Source: Lentisphaerae bacterium RIFOXYA12_64_32 (GTDB lineage Bacteria > Verrucomicrobiota > Lentisphaeria > Oligosphaerales > YB12-FULL-65-16). From it: 57,306 nucleotides of DNA. How positions within the stretch are numbered: the stretch's first letter is position 1; the number at the start of each line of letters is the position of its first letter. The notes beneath the pieces were generated by a model that made no database searches, had not been told where the DNA came from, and was given only the letters and a program-made list of their open reading frames with translations. The position numbers and the translations under genes were made by a program. The stretch covers positions 1-57,306 of the forward strand of contig MHBL01000006.1 in assembly GCA_001803235.1 (NCBI GenBank). Direction: 5' to 3'. Below, piece after piece: positions 43,493-51,724 of this stretch.

Positions 43493-45298
43493 ATGTCGAA
43501 CGATACACGCACATTCCCGACGGAAGTCCTGACCGCAGCGGCCTTCCGTGGGCTGTTCGGTGACCTTCTTTCGCCGTGGCTGGTCTCTTGCGAGAGCCTG
43601 GACGACGTGCGCCGGCAACTCTACGCCGTGGTGTCAAAGCTGCAGTACGAGTCGGCGGCGGACGCGGTGCATGACAGCCGCTTCGTCGTGATGCGCGACT
43701 GCGCCAGGGCGCTGCGCGGCATGCTGTCGGCCCGCTCGGAAGCGCTCGCCAAATTCAGCGTCACGCAGGCCATCTGGGATGTGGTGCGGGGGCTGGGGCG
43801 GCCCGACCTGCAGCCGGCGTTCTTCGCCGATGTCAGTCACCTGCTGCTTGGCATCCTGGGCCAGGCCAAGATCGAGGTCCTCTCCAACGACGTGACGGTT
43901 GCTGGATTGCAGGGCCGCGAGGCGGCACTCGCCCGGTCGGATGAACTCGACCGGCTCTGGGGGACCGTTGAGGCGCGGTTGAATCGCTATCCGGACGGGA
44001 TGTCCCCCGATGCGGTGGCCCGCCGCCAGGCACGCCGCCAGCATATCCTGGCGACCCTGCACGGCAGTGATGCCGACTGGCAGGACTGGAACTGGCAGAA
44101 TCGGCACATCATTCGCGACGCGGAAACGTTGGCAAGACTTGTCTGCCTGCGCGACGACGAACGCCAGGCCGTCCAGTGCGCGTGCGAAGCCAAGGTCCCG
44201 TTCGGCATCACGCCGTACTACGCCAGCCTGATGGACGACGATCCCGCGGCCGGTCGTGACCGCGCCGTTCGCATGCAGGTGCTGCCGCCGCTGGACTACG
44301 CCGAGCGCATGGCCGGCAGCACCGATGACCGCGCCGTGGTCTGCGATTTCATGCGCGAACACGACACGTCGCCCATCGACCTGGTCACGCGACGGTATCC
44401 GGCCGTTGCGATCCTCAAGCCGTTCAACACCTGCCCCCAGATCTGCGTGTACTGCCAGCGGAACTGGGAGATCGAGGCGCCCATGATGCCGAACGCCTTG
44501 GCGCACCGCGACCAGATCGAGGCGGCGTGCGCCTGGCTGGAGCAGCACCCGGCCATCCGCGAAGTGCTGGTGACCGGCGGCGACCCGCTGGCCATGCCGG
44601 ACGCGGACCTGGCCTGGGTTCTGAACCGCATTGCGGCGATCCCGCACGTGGACATGATCCGCATCGGCACGCGCGTCCCGGTGACGTTGCCCATGCGCAT
44701 CACCCCGGACCTCGCCGCTTTTCTGGGCAGCCTGCGCCAACCGGGGCGGCGCGAGGTGTGCGTCGTGACGCACGTCGAGCACGTCTACGAGATCACGCCC
44801 GACCTCGTCACGGCCGTGGACCTGCTTCGGCGCCAGGGCATCGCGCTCTACAATCAACTGGTGTACACATTCTACGTGTCACGACGCTTCGAGGCCGCGG
44901 GGCTGCGGCTCCTGCTGCGCCGTTCGGGTATCGACCCCTACTACACCTTTGTGCCCAAGGGCAAAGAGGAAACCCGCGCCTACCGCGTGCCCCTGGCGCG
45001 GATCCTGCAAGAGCAGAAGGAGGAAGCAAGGCTGCTCCCGGGCTCGCGTCGTACCGACGAACCGGTCTACAACCTCCCCGGGTTGGGTAAGAACCATCTC
45101 CGAGCCATCCAGCACCGCGACCTGATCTCGATCCTGCCCGACGGTTCACGACTTTACGAATTCCACCCGTGGGAGAAGAACATTGCCCAGCGCGACTCCT
45201 ATGTCGGTGCCGACGTGCCTATCCTCGAGTACCTGACGCGGTTGACGGAGTCCGGCGAGCAGGCTGCCGACTATGATAGCGTCTGGTACTACTTCTGA
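43493..45298 (+). CDS. KamA-family radical SAM aminomutase-like protein
   Basis: Protein of 601 aa with GGAGG upstream. The cluster motif is CPQICVYC (Cys314, Cys318, Cys321) for the 4Fe-4S and SAM, preceded by the family signature DWQDWNWQNRHII. Lys533 in NLPGLGKNHLR fits the PLP lysine of lysine 2,3-aminomutase. The approximately 190-residue N-terminal helical region is absent from the classic 416-residue enzyme. It may move an amino group on lysine, glutamate or another substrate. No epmA or beta-lysine gene is nearby to settle this. Confidence 0.85.
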   Translation: MSNDTRTFPTEVLTAAAFRGLFGDLLSPWLVSCESLDDVRRQLYAVVSKLQYESAADAVHDSRFVVMRDCARALRGMLSARSEALAKFSVTQAIWDVVRGLGRPDLQPAFFADVSHLLLGILGQAKIEVLSNDVTVAGLQGREAALARSDELDRLWGTVEARLNRYPDGMSPDAVARRQARRQHILATLHGSDADWQDWNWQNRHIIRDAETLARLVCLRDDERQAVQCACEAKVPFGITPYYASLMDDDPAAGRDRAVRMQVLPPLDYAERMAGSTDDRAVVCDFMREHDTSPIDLVTRRYPAVAILKPFNTCPQICVYCQRNWEIEAPMMPNALAHRDQIEAACAWLEQHPAIREVLVTGGDPLAMPDADLAWVLNRIAAIPHVDMIRIGTRVPVTLPMRITPDLAAFLGSLRQPGRREVCVVTHVEHVYEITPDLVTAVDLLRRQGIALYNQLVYTFYVSRRFEAAGLRLLLRRSGIDPYYTFVPKGKEETRAYRVPLARILQEQKEEARLLPGSRRTDEPVYNLPGLGKNHLRAIQHRDLISILPDGSRLYEFHPWEKNIAQRDSYVGADVPILEYLTRLTESGEQAADYDSVWYYF

Positions 45299-45355
45299 TG
45301 CTCGCTCGGGGGACCAGGATCAAGGGGGAAATGCTGCACTCGATAGCGTCTGACG

Positions 45356-45377
45356 GCTTTCGACTGCCGTCGAAAGC
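45356..45377. terminator. Hairpin between kamA-like and ClC genes
   Basis: Perfect 9-bp stem GCTTTCGAC / GTCGAAAGC with loop TGCC, followed by TCTTCCCCCC. The two flanking genes converge on it, so bidirectional termination is plausible. The motif recurs in altered form near 50473-50515. Confidence 0.5.
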
Positions 45378-45420
45378 AGCGTCTTCCCCCCGCCCCCATC
45401 ACTCTCCCCGGTGGCAGTCG

Positions 45421-47343
45421 TCAGACGTCCCGCGGTGGTTCCGGTTCCGAAAGGACCTCAGCCGCGGCCATTTCGCTCATCTCATCCGGTTGGCGGGTGG
45501 ACTCCTGCAGCATCAGCGTGCGGCGGTAGGTGCTGAGAATCCGCGACTGCGAGACGAAGCCGACATACCGACCCTTGTCCGTGACCGGTAGATTCCACGC
45601 CCGGTGTTTCTCGAACAGGCGCATAACCCGCGCCATTTCCAAGTCGCGCTCGATGACGGCGGGCGGCCGGTTCATGACGTCGTCGGCGACCAGGACCTGG
45701 TACAGATCGGTACGGAACATGTAAGGTCGGATGTCGTCCAGGTAGATGACCCCGAGCAGTTTGCCGTTCGGGTTCACCACCGGGAAGATGTTACGCGTGC
45801 TTTGAGCGATGATCTCGGCCAGTTCGCCGAGTGTCGTCTGGGGCGTCACGGTCGCGAAGTCTGTTTCCAGCAGCGCGTCCAGATCCATCCTGGCCAGCAC
45901 GGTCCGGTCGTGGTTGTGCTGCGACCACATTCCCTGGCTGGCCAGGATCTTGGTGTAGACGGAGTACGGCTCGAAGATGCGTGACACGACGTACGACAAC
46001 GCCGCCACGATCATCAACGGGATGAACAGCACGTAACCGCCCGTCACTTCGGCAATCAGAAAAATCGCCGTCAGCGGCGCGTGGATGACACCGGCCAGGA
46101 CGCCCGCCATGGCTACGGCGACAAAGTTCGACTGGTTCAGCTCCGCCAACCCGAGCAGTCCCACCGTCTGGGTGAACGCGAACCCGACCAGGGCCCCGGT
46201 GAACAGGGACGGCGCAAAGATGCCGCCGTTCCCGCCCGCTCCGACCGTGACTGCGGTGGCCACGACCTTGACCAGGATGATCGCGACGCTGAACAGGACC
46301 GGGAGCCAAAGCGTCTGGCCGAGGTCCTGGAACACCGTGCCGTCGAGCAACTGCGACGACTGGCCGGCAAACAGCACCGCGACCGTGTCATAGCCCTCCC
46401 CGTACAGCGGCGGCATGAGGAACAGCAGGATTCCGACCGCCAGGCTTCCGACCAGCGCCTTGATGTAGGTCGATTTCCAGCGCGTGAACAGACGCTCCAT
46501 GAAGAAACTGACGCGGATGATGTAGGCGGAGAGCAGCCCGCACCCCAACCCCAGCACGACGTAGTAGGGCAGAGCACGCATGACCCAGCCTTGAGTAATG
46601 AGGAAGAACAACTGGCCGCTGTACGTGACCCGTGACACTACCGCGCCCGTCGCCGCGGCGATCAGCAACGGCACGAACGCCGGGGCCGTGACCTCGGTGA
46701 GCAGGACTTCGAAGGCGAGCACGACCCCGGCGACCGGGCTGTTGAAGATGGCGGCAATCCCGGCCGCCGAACCGCACGCCGCCAGCAGCGTCCGCTCCTG
46801 GTTGCTCAGCCGCAGGCTCTGCGCCACGTTGTCGCCGACCGCCGCGCCGGTCAGAACAATGGGCGCCTCCAACCCCACCGAACCGCCGAACGCGACCGTG
46901 GGCGCACTGGTCAGCAGGTGCGCGTAAGTGTGCGACCGCGGAATGCTGGTCTTCTCGCCGGACATGGCGTAGATCAGGCTGCTGAGCCCTTTGGCCAGCG
47001 GCCGGCGCAGCACGAACCGCACGAACAGCACCGAAATCAGCACCCCCACCACCGGCAGCACAATCAGGCGCCAGTTCGGCCCGGACGGGTCCAAGCCTCC
47101 CTTCAGCCAATCCTGGAGGAAATGGATGAATATCTTCAGCAGCACGGCCAGCATTCCGGCCAGGAATCCGACCAGAATGCTGAGCAGGATCAGGCGGTGC
47201 CGACCGAACCAGCGGATGCACCGGGCGACCCTGTCATTGGGGTTCGAAATGAAATGTGCCAACTGCAACGGGACTACCTTGCTGGCGTTCCTGCCAGTTC
47301 GACGCGCGTTCGGTGCCGGCCCTGCGGACTGCGCGCGTTGCAT
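45421..47343 (-). CDS. ClC-family chloride channel/transporter with C-terminal CBS pair
   Basis: Protein of 640 aa if started at the ATG at 47343; a TTG at 47268 giving 615 aa fits family length better. Ten or more membrane helices carry FGGSVGLEAPIVLTGAA, with the gating Glu in GLEAP, and AGGNGGIFAPSLFTGAL with the second chloride-site region. Two CBS domains follow (about the last 130 residues: MDLDALLETDFATVTPQTTL cut at 20; DVMNRPPAVIERDLEMARV), probably sensing adenosine nucleotides. Substrate could be chloride or fluoride/nitrate; antiport versus channel mode cannot be told. Confidence 0.88.
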   Translation of the reverse strand: MQRAQSAGPAPNARRTGRNASKVVPLQLAHFISNPNDRVARCIRWFGRHRLILLSILVGFLAGMLAVLLKIFIHFLQDWLKGGLDPSGPNWRLIVLPVVGVLISVLFVRFVLRRPLAKGLSSLIYAMSGEKTSIPRSHTYAHLLTSAPTVAFGGSVGLEAPIVLTGAAVGDNVAQSLRLSNQERTLLAACGSAAGIAAIFNSPVAGVVLAFEVLLTEVTAPAFVPLLIAAATGAVVSRVTYSGQLFFLITQGWVMRALPYYVVLGLGCGLLSAYIIRVSFFMERLFTRWKSTYIKALVGSLAVGILLFLMPPLYGEGYDTVAVLFAGQSSQLLDGTVFQDLGQTLWLPVLFSVAIILVKVVATAVTVGAGGNGGIFAPSLFTGALVGFAFTQTVGLLGLAELNQSNFVAVAMAGVLAGVIHAPLTAIFLIAEVTGGYVLFIPLMIVAALSYVVSRIFEPYSVYTKILASQGMWSQHNHDRTVLARMDLDALLETDFATVTPQTTLGELAEIIAQSTRNIFPVVNPNGKLLGVIYLDDIRPYMFRTDLYQVLVADDVMNRPPAVIERDLEMARVMRLFEKHRAWNLPVTDKGRYVGFVSQSRILSTYRRTLMLQESTRQPDEMSEMAAAEVLSEPEPPRDV

Positions 47344-47426
47344 TCCGGCGGCGCACAGCCCGGCACCCATACCATGGCACGGGTTGCGGGCCCTGCAAGG
47401 ACGGCGGGGGCAGGGATGTGATGGGG

Positions 47427-47548
47427 CGCGCAGTGGCTCGGCGCGTCCCGCGCCGAAGCGGGGTACTCGGGCCGGTCCCCGGCCGAGAACCGCGGGCCGG
47501 GACGGCCCGCGGCACTCCACTGCGGTCCCGGAGGTCCCGCGCCACTGC
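47427..47548 (+). repeat. GCAGTGGC element, copy C (122 bp)
   Basis: Ends GCAGTGGCTCGGCGCGTCCC and GGTCCCGCGCCACTGC. The interior stem is GCGGGCCGGGACGGCCCGC. It lies in the leader between the ClC gene and the NAD kinase gene, which diverge. Confidence 0.88.
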
Positions 47549-47625
47549 CGCTCGGCGCACTGCCCGCCGCGGTGAACCACTACGAACGCGCGTATCATGG
47601 CGCCCATTGCTCCGCCTTCTCTCTG

Positions 47626-47759
47626 GAGGCGCTTGCAAAACCCTTGCAAGCGCCAGGAACCAGGGTTCAGGGTGTCAGGGTTCAGGCAGGAAACTCTCTC
47701 ACTGAACCCCGAACCCTGAACCCTCCGCTTACACAAACCGGAGGTTTTGCAAGCGCCTC
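47626..47759. mobile_element. 134-bp element with TTGCAAGCGCC ends and inverted heptamer arrays
   Basis: Perfect 17-bp inverted ends (GAGGCGCTTGCAAAACC at 47626-47642 and its complement at 47743-47759). The left end also folds on itself (GGCGCTTGCAA / TTGCAAGCGCC). Inside, GGGTTCA-type heptamers (47663-47687) face CGAACCC/TGAACCC heptamers (47702-47723), making a nested hairpin. A second copy lies at 51513-51668. Confidence 0.82.
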
Positions 47760-47875
47760 TCTGTAGATTCACCCACACATGCCGATTGTTTTTCCCGCTG
47801 CCGGTGATTATCATACGTCATGGTGTTCCGGGAGTGTTGTTCGGAGAAGAATCGCTGGAGGCATCGGAAAACCGA

Positions 47876-48655
47876 ATGGCAGTCAAGTGCAAGTGCGGAG
47901 CGCGAAGCGCCGTCGGCCGCCAGCCGCTGCGCGTGGCATTGTGCGGCCGGAACCTCCGGGACATTGCCGATATCCTGCGCGGGTTCCCGGTGCGGGTCGT
48001 CGAGCGACAGCCCGATGTGGTCATCTCGTACGGCGGCGACGGTGCCCTGCTCGGCGCGGAACGCGATTTCCCCGGTGTGCCCAAGTGCCCCATCCGCGAT
48101 CGGCGTTCCGCCCCGAAGTGCGCCCGCCACGGCGAGGAACAGGTCGTCGAACTGCTGCTGGCCGGGCGACTGCGCGAGTCGCGGCTCAGCCGGCTCGAGG
48201 CCGAAGGGCCGGCCGGCACCCGCTTGGCCGGCATCAACGACGTGCTGGTCAACAAGAAGAACATCGCCAGTGCGGTGCGCTTTCGGCTGTGGCTGGACGG
48301 GCAGTTGTACAAGAGTCAGGTCGTCGGTGACGGACTGGTGGTGGCGACGCCGTTCGGCAGTACGGGCTACTACCGCAGCATCACGCACAGCCTGTTCCGA
48401 GTCGGCGTTGGATTGGCTTTCAACAACTCGACGGAGCCGCTCGACCATCTCGTCGTGGACGGCAGCACCCTGATCGAGGTCGAGATCCTGCGCGGGCCGG
48501 CCGTCCTCCTGGCCGACAACGACCCGGCACGCATCAGCCTGAATAAGGGCGACCGTGTCGCCGTCAGGAGAAGTGACGCCGAAACCACGATCCTCGGCCT
48601 CGACGTGTTCCGGTGCGAGGACTGTTACCAGTTGCGCCAGGACGGCAACGCGTAG
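47876..48655 (+). CDS. nadK: NAD(+) kinase
   Basis: Protein of 259 aa from the ATG at 47876. It phosphorylates NAD to NADP. The signature SYGGDGALLG (GGDG) is present, with GINDVLVNKK at the NE/D position and VVATPFGSTGYYRSI as the later Gly-rich substrate loop. It is slightly shorter than typical 280-300-residue enzymes, lacking an extended N-terminal lobe. The frame is open upstream to the repeat element, but the ATG at 47876 is the first good candidate. It precedes plsY on the same strand by about 110 bp. Confidence 0.88.
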   Translation: MAVKCKCGARSAVGRQPLRVALCGRNLRDIADILRGFPVRVVERQPDVVISYGGDGALLGAERDFPGVPKCPIRDRRSAPKCARHGEEQVVELLLAGRLRESRLSRLEAEGPAGTRLAGINDVLVNKKNIASAVRFRLWLDGQLYKSQVVGDGLVVATPFGSTGYYRSITHSLFRVGVGLAFNNSTEPLDHLVVDGSTLIEVEILRGPAVLLADNDPARISLNKGDRVAVRRSDAETTILGLDVFRCEDCYQLRQDGNA

Positions 48656-48768
48656 CGTTAGGCGGTAGGTAGATAGGCTGTAGGCAAGAATCACGCCTGA
48701 GACCAAGGACCCGTCCCCTCGACCCCCGACACTCATCCTGTGCCGTGGAAGAAAGAGCAACATTTACC

Positions 48769-49449
48769 ATGATGTGTGCGGCGGTATTGCTGGGCGGTTA
48801 CCTGCTGGGCAGCATTCCCTGGGCCCTTATCATCGGCTGGCTCAACCGGATTGACATCCGGCAGCACGGCAGCGGCAATATCGGCGCCACGAACGTGCGG
48901 CGCGTGCTGGGCAAGAAGTGGGGCATTCTGTGCTTTGTGCTGGACTGCGCCAAGGGCTTGGCGCCGGTCGTGGCGGCCGTGGTCTTGGTGCACCGCAGGC
49001 CGGAGGTGTGGCCCGGGTGGCTGCCGGCGGCCATGGCGGGCGCCGCGGTCGCCGGGCACGTGTGGCCCGTGTGGCTGCGCTTCAAGGGCGGCAAGGGCGT
49101 GGCGACCACGATCGGCGCCCTGGCGGCCTTGGCCCCGATCGCAGTCCTTGTGGCCGTGCTGGGCTGGTTGGCGGTGTTCTACTCCACGCGCTACGTGTCG
49201 CTGGCCAGCGTCGTGGCGGCGGTCTTGTTCCCGGTCAGCGCGGGGGTTCAGCGAGCGGTCACGGGCGGCAGCCCGAACACCGCCACCCTGGCACTGCTCG
49301 TCCTGCTGGCGACGACCATCGTGGTCCGGCACAGAACCAACATCCGGAAATTGCTGGACGGCACGGAACACAAGTTTGAGAAGAAAAACACGGACGCGGC
49401 CGCCGTCGCGGCGGCCGGTGAGAAGGCCGAGGGAGCGGAGAAACCATGA
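48769..49449 (+). CDS. plsY: Acyl-phosphate:glycerol-3-phosphate acyltransferase
   Basis: Protein of 226 aa from the ATG at 48769 (a GTG at 48745 is an alternative). Multi-spanning membrane enzyme making lysophosphatidic acid from acyl-phosphate. The three conserved PlsY loops are visible: LGSIPWALIIG, HGSGNIGATNVRRVLGK and FKGGKGVATTIGALA. The C-terminus has an extra hydrophilic Ala/Glu-rich tail of about 25 residues. Its stop overlaps the gpsA start (ATGA), linking acylation to supply of glycerol-3-phosphate. Confidence 0.93.
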   Translation: MMCAAVLLGGYLLGSIPWALIIGWLNRIDIRQHGSGNIGATNVRRVLGKKWGILCFVLDCAKGLAPVVAAVVLVHRRPEVWPGWLPAAMAGAAVAGHVWPVWLRFKGGKGVATTIGALAALAPIAVLVAVLGWLAVFYSTRYVSLASVVAAVLFPVSAGVQRAVTGGSPNTATLALLVLLATTIVVRHRTNIRKLLDGTEHKFEKKNTDAAAVAAAGEKAEGAEKP

Positions 49450-50444
49450 AAATCGGTGTCCTCAGTGATGGCGCCTGGGGCACGGCCCTGGCCATTACGC
49501 TGGTGCAGAATGGGCACGACGTCGTGCAGTGGGGACCATTCCCCGATTACCTGCTCGAGATGCGCGAGCGACGCGAGAATGTGCGGTACCTGCCTGGCCC
49601 CAAGCTGCCCGCCGCGCTGCGGCAGGAGCCGGACTTGGCTGCGGCCGTGCAGGGCGCTGAACTCCTCGTGCTGGCGCTGCCGGCACAGTACCTGCGCGGA
49701 CTTCTCGCGCGCCTGGACGCGCTCAATCTGCCCGCCAGCGTGACCTACTTGAACGTGGCCAAAGGCATCGAGGTGGGTTCGCTCAAGCGCATGGGCGAAC
49801 TGGTGGAGGAACTCCTCGGACCCGTGCGTTATGCGGTCCTGTCCGGACCGAGTCACGCCGAGGAAGTGGCGCGGGGTATCCCGACCGCTGTGGTGGCGGC
49901 CGCCCGGGAGTCGGGGCTGGCCGAGCAACTCCAGCAGACGTTCATGAACCCGCAGTTTCGTGTCTATACCTCGGACGATGTGATCGGAGTCGAGTTGGGC
50001 GGCGCCCTGAAGAACGTCTACGCCCTGGCTGCCGGCGTCTGCGACGGGATGGCTTTTGGCGACAACGCCAAGGCGGCGCTCATGACGCGCGGCATCGCGG
50101 AGATGGCAAGGCTCGGTCAGGAACTCGGCGGCCGCCCCGAAACGTTCAGCGGGCTCAGCGGCATTGGCGACCTGATTGTGACCTGCATCAGCCGCCACAG
50201 CCGCAACCGGCACGTGGGGCAGGAATTGGGCCGCGGCCTGACGCTGGACGCGATTCAGGCCGGCATGGGCGGCAAGGTGGCGGAAGGCGTGCCGACCACG
50301 AAGAGTGCGTTTGACCTGGCACGTCGCCGCAACATCGAGACGCCGATCATTGACCAAGTCCATGCGGCCCTGTACCAGGATAAGGACCCGCGGCAGGCGG
50401 TCACGGAACTGATGACGCGCGACGCCAAGCCGGAGAGAGGGTGA
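49446..50444 (+). CDS. gpsA: Glycerol-3-phosphate dehydrogenase [NAD(P)+]
   Basis: Protein of 332 aa reducing dihydroxyacetone phosphate to sn-glycerol-3-phosphate for lipid synthesis. The nucleotide-binding loop reads VLSDGAWGTALA, so the first Gly of the usual GAGSWG is replaced by Ser-Asp. The catalytic Lys lies in LGGALKNVYALAAG, and SGPSHAEEVARG and GLSGIGDLIVTC are conserved. It overlaps plsY by 4 nt and forms the lipid operon with it. Confidence 0.93.
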   Translation: MKIGVLSDGAWGTALAITLVQNGHDVVQWGPFPDYLLEMRERRENVRYLPGPKLPAALRQEPDLAAAVQGAELLVLALPAQYLRGLLARLDALNLPASVTYLNVAKGIEVGSLKRMGELVEELLGPVRYAVLSGPSHAEEVARGIPTAVVAAARESGLAEQLQQTFMNPQFRVYTSDDVIGVELGGALKNVYALAAGVCDGMAFGDNAKAALMTRGIAEMARLGQELGGRPETFSGLSGIGDLIVTCISRHSRNRHVGQELGRGLTLDAIQAGMGGKVAEGVPTTKSAFDLARRRNIETPIIDQVHAALYQDKDPRQAVTELMTRDAKPERG

Positions 50445-50467
50445 CGGGTGTCGAGTGTCGGGGGAGG

Positions 50468-50530
50468 GAATGCGGCTTTCGATGGCAATCGATAGCCGTC
50501 GACTGCAGTCGATCGCGGCCGATTGCAGCA
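50468..50530. repeat. TCGATxGC palindromic repeat
   Basis: GGCTTTCGATGGCAATCGAT is followed by GTCGACTGCAGTCGATCG, several overlapping palindromes between gpsA and the YdjY-like gene. Similar to the hairpin near 45339-45385. Confidence 0.55.
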
Positions 50531-50602
50531 CTTCCCTCCTGTCACCCGACACTCGTCCCCGTGGATCGCGGTGAGGGATTAGGCGAACAAAGGAGGCGGA
50601 CG

Positions 50603-51367
50603 ATGAGACCGATACTGCTGGTGACAGTGGCAGCACTTCTTGTCTTTCTCAGTGAGCGAGCCCTGGCCCAGGCTCCTGCGCCTGCGCCCGCCGCGGCGCC
50701 GGCCACGGCAAACGCTCCGGCCCCCGCAGACGCGGCCACCGCGCCGCCGGCAGCCCCGGCCCAAGCTGCGGCCCCGGTGGACTTCGAGCGTCTCCCCAAC
50801 GGCGACGTGCGCCTGGGCGGTATTACGCTGCACCGCGCCACCGGCGAGATCTCCTTCCCGGCGGTCCTGAACCTGCAATCCGGCGTCATCGAGGTCATCG
50901 TGTCGTTGCCCGACGGGCGGTTGCACGAGAGCCTGTTGAAGACCGAGGTCAAAGCCCTGCATCTCCAGACGTTGCTTCTGCTGGCCAACCTGAAGAACGG
51001 ACCGCGTATCCGGGACGAGAACGGGAACCAGGGTGACATCGGGGACCTCGACCTGGAATGGAAGGACAAGGACGGCAAGGCCGTGCGGGAACCGATCGAG
51101 GAATGGATCGTGGATACGCACACCGGCAAGCCGATGACACGCTACGGTTGGGCGTTCGTGGGGTCCGCCGTGGTGGACGGAATCTTCCAAGCTGATGCCG
51201 CATGTAATCTGGTGATCAATTATTCGGTCGCCGACACGGTCCTCGACATTGCCGACAAGTCAGGCGAAGACGACACGCTGTACGTGGGGAACGACCAGAA
51301 GACGGTGCCGGGCAAGGACGCCCCGGTGCGAGTCATCATCACGCCACGGCAACGGCAGAAGCAATAG
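50603..51367 (+). CDS. Exported YdjY-domain protein
   Basis: Protein of 254 aa with AAAGGAGG before the ATG and a signal peptide ending ALAQ. A low-complexity Ala/Pro tract (residues 23-58) separates the signal from the folded part. The latter carries the YdjY-like run FPAVLNLQSGVIEVIVSLPD, then HLQTLLLLANL and YGWAFVGSAVVDGIFQADA, a set seen in many Planctomycetes and Lentisphaerae. Molecular function is unknown. It stands between lipid and cell-wall genes on the same strand. Confidence 0.75.
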   Translation: MRPILLVTVAALLVFLSERALAQAPAPAPAAAPATANAPAPADAATAPPAAPAQAAAPVDFERLPNGDVRLGGITLHRATGEISFPAVLNLQSGVIEVIVSLPDGRLHESLLKTEVKALHLQTLLLLANLKNGPRIRDENGNQGDIGDLDLEWKDKDGKAVREPIEEWIVDTHTGKPMTRYGWAFVGSAVVDGIFQADAACNLVINYSVADTVLDIADKSGEDDTLYVGNDQKTVPGKDAPVRVIITPRQRQKQ

Positions 51368-51369
51368 GA

Positions 51370-51685
51370 AGGCTGTAGGTGGATAGACTGTACGCTGTAG
51401 GTTAAGAGCAATACGCGACCCCGCGGTCCGCGGAGTCCTTCAGGTGACCGGCGGTGCGGCAGACCTGCCTGGCCGAATGAATCGTATTCGAGCCAACGGT
51501 CTATAGCTAAACGAGGCGCTTGCAGAACCCCTGCAAGCGCCGGTTTCAGGTTTCAGTGTTCAGGTTTCAGGAATGCGTAACTGCGTGCGGTTGAGCGAGA
51601 TATTTTCCGACACCCGAAACCTGACACCTGAACACTCCGCATGTAAAACAGGGTTTTGCAAGCGGCTGTAAACAACCTACAGCCT
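51370..51685. repeat. Nested composite repeat between ydjY-like gene and murA
   Basis: An outer 11-bp inverted pair (AGGCTGTAGGT at 51370-51380, complement at 51675-51685) encloses the second TTGCAAGCGCC element (51513-51668) with its heptamers. CTGTAGG-type repeats also occur near 48665. It fills almost the whole 357-bp spacer. Confidence 0.75.
51513..51668. mobile_element. 156-bp TTGCAAGCGCC element, copy 2
   Basis: Left end GAGGCGCTTGCAGAACCC, right end GGGTTTTGCAAGCGGCTG (imperfect inverted pair). The left end also folds (GGCGCTTGCAG / CTGCAAGCGCC). Heptamers GGTTTCA (51542-51571) face CCCGAAA/CCTGACA units (51613-51633). Same design as 47626-47759 but with diverged interior. Confidence 0.82.
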
Positions 51686-51724
51686 GATTAACCCGCTCGA
51701 CGGCGCGATACGAAAGAAACAACC

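Noticed and set aside
47626..47759. Integron attC site
   Set aside because: The core GTTRRRY/RYYYAAC sites are missing and no integrase or cassette order is seen.
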